NCBI GenBank assembly: GCA_038501625.1 | Contig: JAZAYU010000013.1 | Location: 62,001-126,000, forward strand | Direction of reading: 5' to 3' | Length of the DNA stretch: 64,000 bases | DNA from: Corbicula japonica | Lineage: Eukaryota; Mollusca; Bivalvia; Venerida; Cyrenidae | Part shown: positions 13,201-24,390 of the stretch, one piece after another | Layout of the letters: every line of letters begins with the position of its first letter | Position numbering within the stretch: position 1 is the first letter of the stretch | Position numbers and translations under genes: made by a program | Notes under the pieces: model-generated | Database searches by the model: none | Told to the model about the DNA's origin: nothing | The model's input: only the letters and a program-made list of their open reading frames with translations

Positions 13201-16200
13201 CTAATTCAAACATTATATTCATGTTTTGGGATAAACAAGCATATAATATAGAGTTTAATTAAATTATTGAGCTTTATAAATGTAAGTGTTCTTGAAACTT
13301 GCATGACTTCAAATTTTCAACATACATAACATATGTTACTTATTAAAATAAAGCTTATTTCCTTGTTTTTATTTATTTTTAATGGTGTTAGCTGATATAT
13401 TTTTGAAGAAATTAACTATGTGTGCTCTGTGCAATGTCCTGATGTTTGTTAGCCCTGTGTAGATTTCTTATTACATTCACAGACGTTTTTTTAACTAATA
13501 TTACTGATTGAATGAAGTATTTTCTCTAAAACTGATATAGTTGTACAAAGAACTGATTACATTTACAAAACTGTATCACGATTATGCAATCATTTTAGAT
13601 TAAACTGTAAAATAATAATGGTAAGAAGTTTCTTGTGTATACTATGTTATGTTATGTTATGTGGTTAAAATGTTAAAGTGTTTAAGCTTGTCCATTGTAA
13701 ACCTTCAAATCTCCGTAACATATAATTCCAAAGTTACAATATTGACAAAGTACAATGCATTTATGAATTAAATTCTAAAAAAATTTAGAATTGGTTCCAA
13801 AAAAGTAAAAATACAAGAGATAAAAATATTGCTTTGAAAAGTGTTACAAACAAAAATTATAAAAATTAATTATATGTTACCTAATTATTTAAATAATGTT
13901 TTTCAGAAAGATCACTTAGAATAAAGAAAATAAATTTCAAAAACCTTGTTTTACCCGGTAGTTTTTATCTAGATTACCGTAGAGTCATTCATAATGTGAA
14001 TATGAACTTTCTATAAACTATATTTACTAAAAACAAGGTTGAAAGCACCAGTTCTGGTCTTTTAGAGCAATAATAACTGACATTGCTGTTAAATAGAACA
14101 TGTGAAATAAGAAAAATAAATTGTCCTAAATGAAACATTATTTTTTTCCATTGTTAAAAAAGCTTAAGAATTCGTTAAGAATTCCGTAAGATCTTTGTAG
14201 AATGTTATTTTTCTTAAAGACAAACAAGTGTTAAAGAGAAACATCCTTATCTGAAAGACAATCTGTGTAATGCAGGTGATGATAAGCTAATAGACAAGTT
14301 AACGTTGACTTATGTATAATAATTTTTTTTAGGTAAAATTTCTTTTACTCGAGTCAAAAAATGCTATATAATGCTCATGCTGCTTCAATGTTTTACAAAT
14401 TCTACACCGAACCTTAGTACCGGTATTTTAGATGAAAAAACTACATGTACTTTTAAAAACATTTCGAACATCAGATAATTTAATCAGCTTATTTGTGTAG
14501 TTTAAATTAAGTAGCTTTTAAATTTGTTATAGATCAACTTAAACATAATATAATATGATATACAAATATTTATCAAAATGTTAATTAACTAATCATTTGC
14601 AGTTTCTTTGTTTTCTTTTCTTATTAATTTTGCTGATTATTAAAGTAAAAATTGGTGACATATTATAGGATGACTAAAACATAAATAGAACAATAACATG
14701 ATAAAAAATGTTAATTTTGTTTATTCTTTCGTTTCTACATTTTGTTAGAACAAATTAATGATATCTGTCTCAATCGAGAGTATCTGGACTTAGCTTTAGA
14801 CTGGATGCAACAGCCCATGATTAATGCAAACGTAAACTGTATTACAATATTGTCACTGAGCCATATTGATAGGTTTATTGTTAATTTAAAAAAGATTTAA
14901 AATAGGACGAACTTGAACCATCTACATCATACAAATTTATTTCAAGACATATTGAGCAGTACACAGATCATTAACCTCTAAAGTTTAACTAAATTTAAAT
15001 TAAACATTCATTACTGTTTAATATCACCAGCATCAATACCTTAATTTCCTTTATATTCTTAATAAATGTTAACTATTTAATACAAGATACATAAAGTGCA
15101 GGAAGGTTGGTAACTAAAATACGTTCTTTTGGGTAACATATTTAAAAATGGTGATTTATGATATGGTATTTATTTTTATTATGATATAAAGATATCTATT
15201 CTTTAAAACTCAAAAAGAGGTGAATTTAAACAAAAAACAATTACACCAAAACTTCAAATTTATTAACCATAGGCATAAGTATATGATATAGCATAATACT
15301 AAAGTCACATATAACTAAAGTTAAAGATAATATTAACAAAGTGTTTAACACAGTTACCTTTAAATCACCCAATATGTCTTTCAGAGTTTATTTCTTTATA
15401 ATTTAGTTTACATGTATTTATAAATATTTTATTTGCTATCTTTGAGATGTTTTTTCCATTGTTTGTTTTCAGATATTTTGGTTGGTTGGAATTTACAAAT
15501 ATATGTATTTATTTACATACATTAAACAAGAAGTGTGTCTCAATGTGACTTTATTACATTAAAATACTTCATTCTTATTTATATTAATGAATTAAGCAAA
15601 TTAAACAGAAATTACTTGCTAATGTAAGTAACAAATGTTTCATACAACTTTTTAAACTAGGTTTTGATGTTAAGTAACATACACATGTATCTTAATGACT
15701 ATTTATAGACCTATACCTTAGGTTGCAGACGTTTTATTGCATTTAGAATTTAAAAAAAAAACACCATCTTCCTGGGAAAAAATAGGTTTATTTAGAACTT
15801 TTATAATTGCCAATTATTTCTTCAACGCATAAAATTTTCTCAAAGGTCACATATTCAAACAGGCGTTACGGTAAATCGCCCCACTTGCCAGAAAGCAAAC
15901 AAATTGCAAAATGCGAAGAATGGGATAGGCTTTCAGAAAAACATACCCTTCAAAATTCCCCCAGGGGAAGAGGGTCTATTGGCAGCTCAAGGTCTAATAC
16001 ATTATGGCATGTTTTCCCATTTTCCTTTCTTTCGGTAACATATTTCAATATAGCGTTACGGGCTAATGTCCGAATGTATATCACTGTATTACATTTGTCC
16101 TGAATTCTCATTTAACTTACTATATTTTACTTATAAGCACAAATTACTTGCTACTGCACGTAAGAAATGTTTCATACATCTTATTTTACTAGGTTTTTAT

Positions 16201-19200
16201 GCTAAGTAACATAACTTAATCACTATTTTAGAGAAATACCTTCGGTTACAGATGTTTTATTGCATAAGAATGTAGTTTAGAGCTTCCTGGTGTAGAATAA
16301 ATAGGTTTATTTTAGAACTTTTACAATTGTCAAATATTTCATTCTTACACAAACTTTTTTTCAAAGGTAACATATTCAAGCAGGCGTTACGGAAAAACGT
16401 CCCACTCGCCAGAGTGCAAACAACTTGCAAAATGCGTAGAATGTTATAGGCTTTCAGAAAAACATACCCTTCAAAATTCCCTTAGGGGGGGAGGGGGGGG
16501 GGTCTATTGGCAGCTCAAGGTCTATGTTTTTGTTCTTGGCTTTCAAGTTGTTGTCATTTTACCCAACTGCATATTCTATAATTCCAAATGCAATAGTTAA
16601 TTAGATAAATCATACCTGATGAATGCTTCCTGCATGCAATGTTGTTCGAGGCATGCCCTTCAGGGCTGATCATGACATTGATTTGATAAAATTAAAACTG
16701 ATAAATTAATAGATATATGTACGCCGTATATTTTGTCTTTTTGCTTTTGATCAGTGTTTGAAAAACTAGCGTTATAGCAAAATGACGACAGTTAGCCAAC
16801 TAGCAGCAAAAGGCAATTAGAATTTTTTTTCAAAAGTCGACAAAAGCAAAACATGCAAATATCTGAAGACAGTGAAAAGGATCGGTAATCTGACCATGGC
16901 CAGACATATTAGGTTTTTAAACGATTTTATAATGCCAGAGTATGTGGGGATATATAGCCGGTATTAGTTTCATATTACACGTGCCGCAGGCATGCCTGAA
17001 AGTGGGAAGGCTGTGTCACCAGTATGTGGTCATTCTAGATTGAAGTTTTCTTATCGTCGGTATAATCTATTTTTATTTGTAATGTTGGAGGGTAAAATCT
17101 CACAAAAATTATCAACACTAATAAGGTCATCTAAGTTTTTAAGTGTTATTGAATGCATAAATAATCAAACGTGAGTAACAGGGAAATGAATAAAAAAAGT
17201 ATTCTTAAACCATATACTTTTTCTGTTGATTACCTTGAAGAGCAATCAAAATGCTGTGTGTGATTTTTATCATTTTCCTTTTGTCTTTGCCATAGTGTTT
17301 CTTTGCATGTGTTTTTGTGCTTTTAAGACTATTTGATATTTGTGGTCATTTTGGTGTTTCTGATCCAAATTTTGAGGTATGCATCTAGTATAAGAATTGC
17401 ACTTTTAATTAATCAAATATCGATAAAAAGCAAATAGCAGAGCGCTATGATTTCAAGAGATCCATAACTTAAAATCTAAAAATGTAGTACCTGGATATGT
17501 ATGTGGCTGGATAATAACAGTGGGTCGACTTTTCTGCTTCCGTTTACAGATACAAAACAGAGCAATGAGACATCCAATCACAAACACAGAGCCCACGACT
17601 ATACCCACAATTCCGGAGACTGATAAATACGTGTGCGTACTGGAAATACAGTATTTTGTTATTTACGTGGCTTTATTATTCAGGTAATAACAACTCTGAC
17701 GTTTGGACGTCATGCCTATCAAGACACAGGGACAATTAGAATCCCGTATCTTAACCGAAAAAAGGACTACTGGCAAGTGAATCGTAATAAACCAAAGTGT
17801 TCATCATAATAGTAAGGCTAAATGATGGGTCCTAAGTATCTCCTGGTTTAAACCCCCAGTGGCAATTTGTTTTGCCACTGACCGTTCCAAGGCGGTATCC
17901 CCAAAGGTTCTCTTGTTTATTAATTGTTTGTGGCGTCCTGTTTGAATTGACATACATATATAAAACATGCGCTCTCTCTATCTTCCTCTCTTCTTTTTCG
18001 CTGCGTGGGGAGGCTGTGTTTTTTGAGTGTGGCGATTCCTGATATGCATATGTTGCTTTTTTTTTTTTGGAAGGATTTTGGGATTTATATGAAATTAATA
18101 GTAAACTGTGTACACTTTGCCTATACTTCGTACAAAGATGTTTATAGCCCATACGTCTAATGCTCTTAACACTGTAGGTTTTCTGTATTAAACATGGTTA
18201 AGCTAAATGCGTTTCTATGCATGTTTATTGCTCGTGCTTTTAATTACTGCAGCTAGTGTAAAATCTAAAAACTTTCTTTCAAAATTACTTTTTTCTAAAT
18301 ACGTATATGTGGAATTCACTGGTAAAATGAGCACACGCCAAAACTGGAAAATGTTGTTTTCGAACTACAGGTCCGAAATCTAGCAGTTGAACAATTAATA
18401 ACATGATTAAGGGCTTACCACACTCCTCCCCAGCACGTTCATCGATAAAAAGAAAATTATCAAAATCTCAATAACAGCATAATGTCGTTCAATGAAACTT
18501 TGCACAAATGAGTGTTACTTATGTATCTTTATTTTGCATATGGTATGACAATTTAGAACAGTAAAGAAAAATATCGAGATCTAAAAATTCCCTTAACTTC
18601 TATAAATTCACAAAAAACTAAACAACACAACACATAATTTAAAATGCCCACATGAGTAATATGATACTGACAAGAATTTATTGTGTCCTCGTGATTTACT
18701 TATTTTAACTTTATGAGATATTAGTAAAAGTGTGTTTGATCTTCAATTACCTGGTCGCTTCCTGGTCGCGTAAACCGATGACAACAATTGATTTCACTTT
18801 ATTAGTTGAAAGTTCTTTACAAAGAACTCAATATGTTCTTGTCAGTATCAATATACTCACGTGGGAATTTAAAATTATGTTTTGTATTGCTTAGTTTTTG
18901 TGAATGTATGTAAATAGAATTTTAAGGAATTTTTTAGGTCTAACCTTTATGTTTTCTTTTCTAACGTAGCTTATCAAAAAAAGATACATTAGTAACACTC
19001 ATTTGTGCAAAGTTTCATTGAACGGCATATTGCCGTTATTGAGATTTTGATTATTTTCTTTTTGTCAATGAACGTGCTGGGAAGGAGTGTAGTAAGCTCT
19101 TAACAGACGTTTATATGACATTTAAGGTTTACCAGCATGATTTCTCGTTGTAACAACAGTACTCATATTCTCCTTGGCAATATATCGTCCCGCTGTGCTT

Positions 19201-19667
19201 GTGGTAACACACATCATAACAACACACGTCTTAAATGTAGTTCATAATGAACACAAAACACGCACAGTGTAATATTCGATCAACATATCAGTTGTTCCAT
19301 TTTACAGAAAACATCATGTTTTAGGTAAATTTATACAAATTGGACAGCATTTATGCCGTTATCAAATTTTAACAAAGTAGGTCATAAAAATATTTATTAT
19401 TATATACTTACTAACACTTACAGTTTTTTTTTTACGAGTATACGGCGGTTATAGATCGCAAGAAAAACAGCTGATAAGCTCACAATTTGTTTTCACAAGA
19501 ACAAAAAACAGCTAAAATTGCGAAAAACTACATTCGAGTTGGAGTTATTTCAAATTATGAAGCAACTATGTTAATAACTGATTGAAGACAGCAACGGTGA
19601 CAATACCTTTCACAGCGGCGAGAAATACTCCATAAGCTAGTGTTAAAACAAAACTTAAACGCGCCAT
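10211..19667 (-). CDS. Gene A: Shisa/CYYR1-like cysteine- and tyrosine-rich type I membrane protein (4 exons, 168 aa)
   Basis: Exons: 19607-19667, 19133-19229, 17491-17639, 10211-10410; all introns are GT-AG, phases 1, 2, 1, giving 507 coding bases including the TAA. Residues 1-20 form a signal peptide starting MARLSFVLTLAYG. About 22-53 is a Cys/Tyr-rich ectodomain with eight Cys: VCCYDVC, then C-x6-CC-x5-CC, the last Cys codon split by intron 2. About 62-84 is a transmembrane helix (SGIVGIVVGSVFVIG) followed by KRKQKSR. Residues 85-168 are a Gln/Tyr/Ser-rich cytoplasmic tail ending HAKY. Closest relative is gene C; where C has VPPPYSE, A has DSRAYSE, so the WW-ligand is lost. Members of this class act as membrane trafficking adaptors (family knowledge). 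Function here is unknown. Intron 3 (7 kb) is filled with mobile DNA. Confidence 0.86.
10610..12575 (-). mobile_element. Pearl-type Helitron-like non-autonomous element 1
   Basis: On the minus strand its 3' end is a hairpin (TGTGTTCCGCAGAACACA) followed shortly by CTAG at 10610-10613 and then T, matching the Helitron 3' hairpin plus CTRR rule. The core is an array of about ten 141-158 bp units (10890-12478). It is followed by a GC-rich GCCGACGACGACGCCGCC microsatellite and a short CCTGC-TATC-GCAGG hairpin near 12550-12565. Flank, tandem core and microsatellite is the pearl layout described in bivalves. No transposase. It lies in intron 3 of gene A. Confidence 0.75.
10890..12478. repeat. Tandem array, about 157 bp unit, about 10 copies
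   Basis: Recurring text: GAAAGGGGCATAACT, GGAGTTATCATTCTTGT, CACAGATGGCATTG, GATGATATATTCCAAGTATG, AAGTACTTTCAAAGTTATAGG. Because the unit is sometimes free of stops, two plus-strand open frames (11549-12013 and 12025-12414) read through several units; these are artefacts of the repeat. Confidence 0.93.
12690..16515. mobile_element. AT-rich element bounded by long inverted repeats
   Basis: The reverse complement of 12690-12835 matches 16360-16515. Both carry GTAACATATT, GCGTTACGG or CGTAACAC, CCCACTCGCCAGAGTGCAAAC, GGCTTTCAGAAAAA, CAAAATTCC and then a G homopolymer. A further copy of the right-hand repeat sits inside at about 15835-15995, with a partial one at about 16030-16065. The 3 kb interior is extremely AT-rich, has many GTTAC(T/A)TAT motifs and no coding capacity. 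It looks like a foldback or long-TIR transposon; ends and target duplication were not resolved. Confidence 0.6.
16520..17490. other. Intron 3 of gene A, remainder
   Basis: AT-rich intronic sequence with no recognised feature. Confidence 0.4.
17841..18065 (+). repeat. Retroelement 3' tail fragment (copy 2)
   Basis: Reverse-complement match to 25280-25500: CCCCAGTGGCAATTTG, GCCACTGACCGTTCCAAGGCGG, GGGGAGGCTGTGTTTT and GCGATTCCTGATATGCATAT. It lies in intron 2 of gene A. Confidence 0.8.
18411..19099. mobile_element. piggyBac-like foldback MITE with TTAA duplication
   Basis: About 690 bp with extended inverted arms. The left end, GGGCTTACCACACTCCTCCC then CAGCACGTTCAT, is complementary to the right end, which reads GAACGTGCTGGGAAGGAGTG then TAGTAAGCTC. 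The arms continue for roughly 200-300 bases with indels. TTAA flanks both ends (18407-18410 and 19100-19103), the hallmark target of piggyBac elements. No transposase. Its right end is 33 bp from the intron side of exon 2 of gene A. Confidence 0.8.
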
Positions 19668-19679
19668 TTTAAAAGTTTT

Positions 19680-19735
19680 TGTCTTATCTCAATTATATAT
19701 TTTAACTGGATACGTTGGTATCTTATCAGAAAATA
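19680..19735 (-). promoter_or_regulatory. Putative promoter/5' UTR block of gene A with two GATA motifs
   Basis: Minus-strand AGATAAG at 19683-19689 and TGATAAG at 19722-19728, 16 and 55 bases upstream of the ATG. They are followed upstream by a block conserved with gene C (AATAAG-A/G-GGTTAAGC-G/A-TAC on the plus strand). Both genes keep two WGATAR sites. No TATA box was assigned. Confidence 0.5.
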
Positions 19736-20039
19736 AGAGGTTAAGCGTACGTCCATTAACGTATGGTTACTTTTTGGGACAAATCAACTAAAGGTAGCGG
19801 AAATATCAGATTTATAGGTTTAAATCAATCTTTCATAAAAGTATATCATACAAATAATTACAATAACTAAACTTAAAACTGTTGACCCTTTGTTTTTGCT
19901 TCGATGTTGTCACTATGATTCCATATTATATTGTGTTCGCACATTAGCTGAATGCAATCTTTTATTTTGGCTTTAGTTATTATTGCGTTTGCTTTATTCT
20001 TGTTCTGTTTTGGTCCCGGTTGCAGCCAAACTTTCTGAA

Positions 20040-20830
20040 CTAATTTTCATCATTGTTTTCAAATCAGAATGTTACAGGCTCTAAAAAACAAATAAGTTGT
20101 GAAATATAAACCCCATTAGATATCACACGTGATCTATTACATTTAAAGAAGGGAAATTTACAATATTTAAATAAAACTAATCTCTCTTGTCAAATATTTT
20201 AGTTTAACGAAACCATTAGGAATCGAGTGAATTAGACTAATCTACTTTGCTTGCTATTCCAAATTGTTTGCTTTATTAAAGTTTAGTTAATCAGGAGATA
20301 TTTTGTTAACCCAAGATCGAAAAGATGGGAAATGGTTATTATCTATATTTAAAAATCGTCAAGATACAGAGAAGTATTGTTGAAGGATGTAATTATGTCA
20401 TCCCGATGTTCTATTGAAAGAAATTAAATCAAGTCTCTTTGATGATTTATTTCAACATAAAATGTGTAATAACATGGCATAAAATATTAAGACATACAGA
20501 AACAATATAACAAAGTATGAACTAATACAGCCATGTCACTTAACATTAAATGTCAAGGATAACACAAAAAAGAGTAGTAATTTACTCTTATTTCCATTGT
20601 GGTCCTTACCACATATCGTTGATAGATATATAAACACAGAAGGTTGCGAAATTAGTAACCATAGGTAAGCCTTTTACTTGTTTCTAAAATAAAGCATCAA
20701 ATCTAACATCAAGATCATCAAGAAAAAAGAAGAAATTGATAAGGTCTTGACAAGTCAATAAAGTATAATGATATATCTATACTTACTACAAGCGACAAAT
20801 GTATTATTTTCTCTTGACGAGTCAATAAAA
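20040..20830 (-). pseudogene. Ancient Penelope-like reverse transcriptase fragment
   Basis: Decayed copy of the reverse transcriptase at 25795-27170, same strand. Shared stretches include TTGACAAGTC near 20750, the GGTAAGCCTTTTACTTGTTT region (V-x-GIPM block), and GTAGAATAT-like text of the YLDD block. About 200 bp around 20430-20650 has no counterpart and is probably an insertion or a rearranged segment. Many stops and indels; certainly dead. Confidence 0.7.
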
Positions 20831-21997
20831 TATATTTTTTTATATATCTATATTATACGCGATCGTTTGTGATATAATAATCATTTCCATGAGTAAATGT
20901 TAAAATGCGCGTAATCTTGGCTGAGAGACGTTGTGATACACAATTCAATACCGTCGCAAATATGCAATCAAACCTTCGGGTACCACTACGCGTCTCCGTA
21001 ACACAATGACGCATCCTCTCACATCGTCATCACATTCCTGTTCTGCATCAGCCTTTGGCCAATATACAAAGTCATAATGGCATAACGACGCCTCATTTGC
21101 AACGCGAAGAACACTACTCGACATTTCAGGTCCTCATTTATTCCTTTGAAAACGTACAAGAATCAAAGTGCTGAAGGCACTGGGGTACCGTATTCACTGC
21201 CTCCAAATGCAAGCAGGCAGCGGAAGATGGTGAGTATAGGATATTTGCATACTGGACTGGCAGCTGGAACACTCGGGGTAATCAACCATCTCCCGGAAAA
21301 TATTATGCACTAAATTATAAACTGTGATAGCAGCCAGGGTCATATTTAGAAAAATAGTGCCACCAAATCTAGTAACCTGTCTTACATGATTTTATGAGAG
21401 TTGTGACACCAATACTGTTTAGTTGTCATGACCGAGTTAGAAGCAGTGCACAAAACATTTACTATTAATCTTCTTCCTGTGTGAAGTTCAAACAAAATTT
21501 TTTTCTCAGCATACAACTCTTTTTCTTTCTCTTATTAGGTAAATGGAGACAATTCTGGTAGGCATCTTTTACATAATATACACTAGCATTTTATTTTCAG
21601 CAGAACCATCATATAAATTCAATAAAGAAGAGACCTGAAAAAAAGTTTAGCTTATTTTCACCCTGAAATAAATCAAAGATTCACAATGACTTGAGTTTAA
21701 AAAGAATTCATTTCCGTGGAAAAAAAACTAGTAAAGGGCTGCTTTCTGATGAAAAGAGCTGAACAAATTTTAAGATTATTTTCACCCCTAAAGTTAATCA
21801 AAGATTCACAATGATTTGTGGTTGTAAAGGACTCCTTTACGTTAAGATCAATATCAGTTTTTATCACATACCTTCCGGTGTGGGAGTGTAATAACACCCG
21901 TTATATATTTTCGATATATAACTAGTTATATATCGTAGCCGAATCACTATTCATCCGCGTTATCAACGATCAAAACAAATTTATGAAAATGACTTAC

Positions 21998-22166
21998 TTT
22001 TGCCATCTGACCACTTCAGACATCCAAGCAGCTTCTTAAAGGAACTGAAGCATCCCTTTTGTTGATAATATCCACGGAAAAAATAACTTTCTGACATCTT
22101 TATTACTCCGTAAGATAGAAATACGCCTATGATGAAATTCAACAACAGCAACAAAGCCATTTTCAT
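21998..22166 (-). CDS. Orphan signal-peptide exon (possible alternative first exon of gene A or relic sixth paralogue)
   Basis: Open from ATG to a strong donor (AAAA|GTAAGTC), 169 bp, ending in phase 1 like exon 1 of all five genes of the array. It begins MKMALLLLLNFIIGVFLSYG, a clear signal peptide with a GVFL-x-Y-G-V core resembling AYGVFLAAV of gene A. About 36 residues follow, including GCFSS and LGCLKW. No matching Cys-rich, membrane or tail exon was found between it and gene A. It could splice in frame to exon 2 of A (acceptor at 19229). Unproven. Confidence 0.4.
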
Positions 22167-22623
22167 TTCGTTTAAATCGAAAACAAAATGACCCAGACGC
22201 TGACATCGTTGTCAGAACATCGTCGGTGTGATCTTACAACATCCCCGAAACAAAATAAAAACACTAGAAACACATTTTCAATCCAAATTATGAGTGTTTA
22301 TATCCAGCAAATTTCAATGTTGTCAATGTCATATGCCGCTATGAAAGTTTACACAAATGACGTCATACAGTAGATCGATTTATTTAATAAAACACAACTT
22401 CAGAAGCCTATAACTGGTAGATAATTTTTCTAGACTCTAGCGCAGTTAATTTTATTTATTTATTTTTACTCATTTTGGCAAATGGGAAAACGGTAGGATA
22501 AATTCTTTGGGGACTAGCTTATGTATCACCCGATACGACCGAATTACACAGGTTATAATTTCGCTCTACTAGGCGATAGAAAGGGACAATTCATGGATTG
22601 TGCTTGTTTTTTCAGGGTATGTG

Positions 22624-22783
22624 ATAAATAGAATACATCATTCGTGTTCATTTTATACTGAAATTATTAAACTCGTCATCTAAATCGATATAAAACTCGG
22701 CAAAAGCCTCGTTTTATATCGATTTAGATGACTCGTTTAATAATTTCAGTATAAAATGATCACTCATGTTGTATCCTCTATTA
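22624..22783. mobile_element. Foldback MITE-like palindrome
   Basis: Arms of about 75 bp are complementary around a short loop near 22700: TTTTATACTGAAATTATTAAAC pairs with GTTTAATAATTTCAGTATAAAA, and ATCTAAATCGATATAAAAC with its complement. Single copy in the window. Confidence 0.8.
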
Positions 22784-22799
22784 CCTCAAGTAATGATTT

Positions 22800-24180
22800 T
22801 CAAAATGTTAAGAAAACGAACGTTTCAACAACAAATTTAAAAAAAGTATAGCTTTTTTTCACCCCTTATATTAATAAAAGATTCACATTGCGTTGAGTTT
22901 GGAAAGGAATCGGAAAGGATTCCAAAAGTTCCGATGAAAATACCTGGAAAAATATTTGGCTTATTTTCATCCCTCATATAAAACAAAGATGATTAGATCA
23001 TAAAACATAAGATATCACAATAAATCGTGATGTCTCTGAAAAGTCGCTAAATTGAGATTTAAAAAAGTCCTTTCCGAATGACAAAATGGACTCCTTTCCG
23101 GTAACTAGCTATACCCTCCTTTCCGTTTCGAAAATTGCGCTGTTGTGTCACGTGATCAGTATTCTTGGGCAAATTATCTAAATTTATATCTCGCTATTTT
23201 TCGCATAGACAAGTTTTATACTCGACAAATGAAAACATGTCCTCAGTACACAGCGCTTGGGAATACAAAATTAGTATACCTTTGTGTATCGGTATCCCAC
23301 GAATGGTGAAAAGGAGTACTACTTTGTGTTGCGGTGTACCATAACCGGAAGTGTTGTCCGTTTTCGTGGGAAGCGAGCAGGTTCCAGAAAACGGTAACTA
23401 TGTATTCACTGCTAACGCAGTGAATACAAAAACTGAACACAACGCAAACTGCACAGCTTTATGCAATACAAATATGTAAATTTTTGAAATAAATTTTTGT
23501 TACCGCTCGAATTCCGCATACATATTTATAATTGTATATATCTTCGAAGATTTTTAATTATATCGAAGTAAAATATTGTTTGTTTCATTTTATTCTGTCG
23601 TCAGTGTGGGGTGTACTGACTAGTTTTTCAATTTATATTTTGAATTGATATAGTTCGTGAATAGTGTTTGTATAAGCATATAGGTTTGTACGAGCAAACA
23701 CATTTTGTTTTATTTTAACATGTATGCCTTTTTGCTTGAGGTAGTCATGATAAATAAAAAAGTATCATATATCCGCGCGATTTTTATACGGTATAAAATT
23801 AGTATTGTCTTGTATATGTAAGTGTAAATGTGGCGTTTGACACAGCAATGAATTTGTGTAACATAAATATTTAAAAGTAAAATTTGATATTATATAAGAG
23901 AATAACCGTGTGAAGGAAACACACCCTCCTCACACAGCGAAATATTTAAGAAAAAATGTAAACGTAAGTCAAGTGGCAAAGCATTTTGCAAGGTTCTAAG
24001 ATGCTCCAAGCTCACACTTTCCTCGTCAGGTTTTCTTATGAACAAATGAGTACAAGTAGCCTTATTGAACTTGCTCTTACCAATTTACCGACAATTTTAA
24101 ATGCTGATACACTCAAAAACATAAAACTAAGCAGTAATAGTAGTTTCAAAAATAAATGGGTATATCTTCAATAATAGTTT
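22800..24180. other. Intergenic DNA between A and B
   Basis: No supported gene. An 11 bp-arm perfect hairpin, GTATTCACTGC-TAAC-GCAGTGAATAC, lies at about 23400-23425. Related CCTTTCCG-rich text recurs at 22900-23130. Confidence 0.4.
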
Positions 24181-24390
24181 AGAGGCCAGAGCATCCTGAG
24201 TAAAATCAGCATGAACACGATGGCAGGAATACAACGATATCGGATCGAGCACTTTTTATAAAACAAATTTGGCTTTAAAGTTCCTGTTCATCTATTTTAT
24301 AATCTCCTATACTCCCGCTACTGAGTTGCAACCAAAGAGGTAGAAAGCGATCAACTGTAGGTTGGGTTAATATGTAGTGGGGTGTTGTTG
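24181..24390 (-). repeat. Penelope-like 3' fragment fused into gene B
   Basis: Matches 25680-25880: AGACCAGAGCATC then TCAGCA(T/A)GAACACGATG, and CAAAGAGGTA then GATCAACTGTAG then GGTTAAT. It covers the last codons of the reverse transcriptase plus 3' UTR and overlaps the end of gene B exon 4. Confidence 0.75.
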
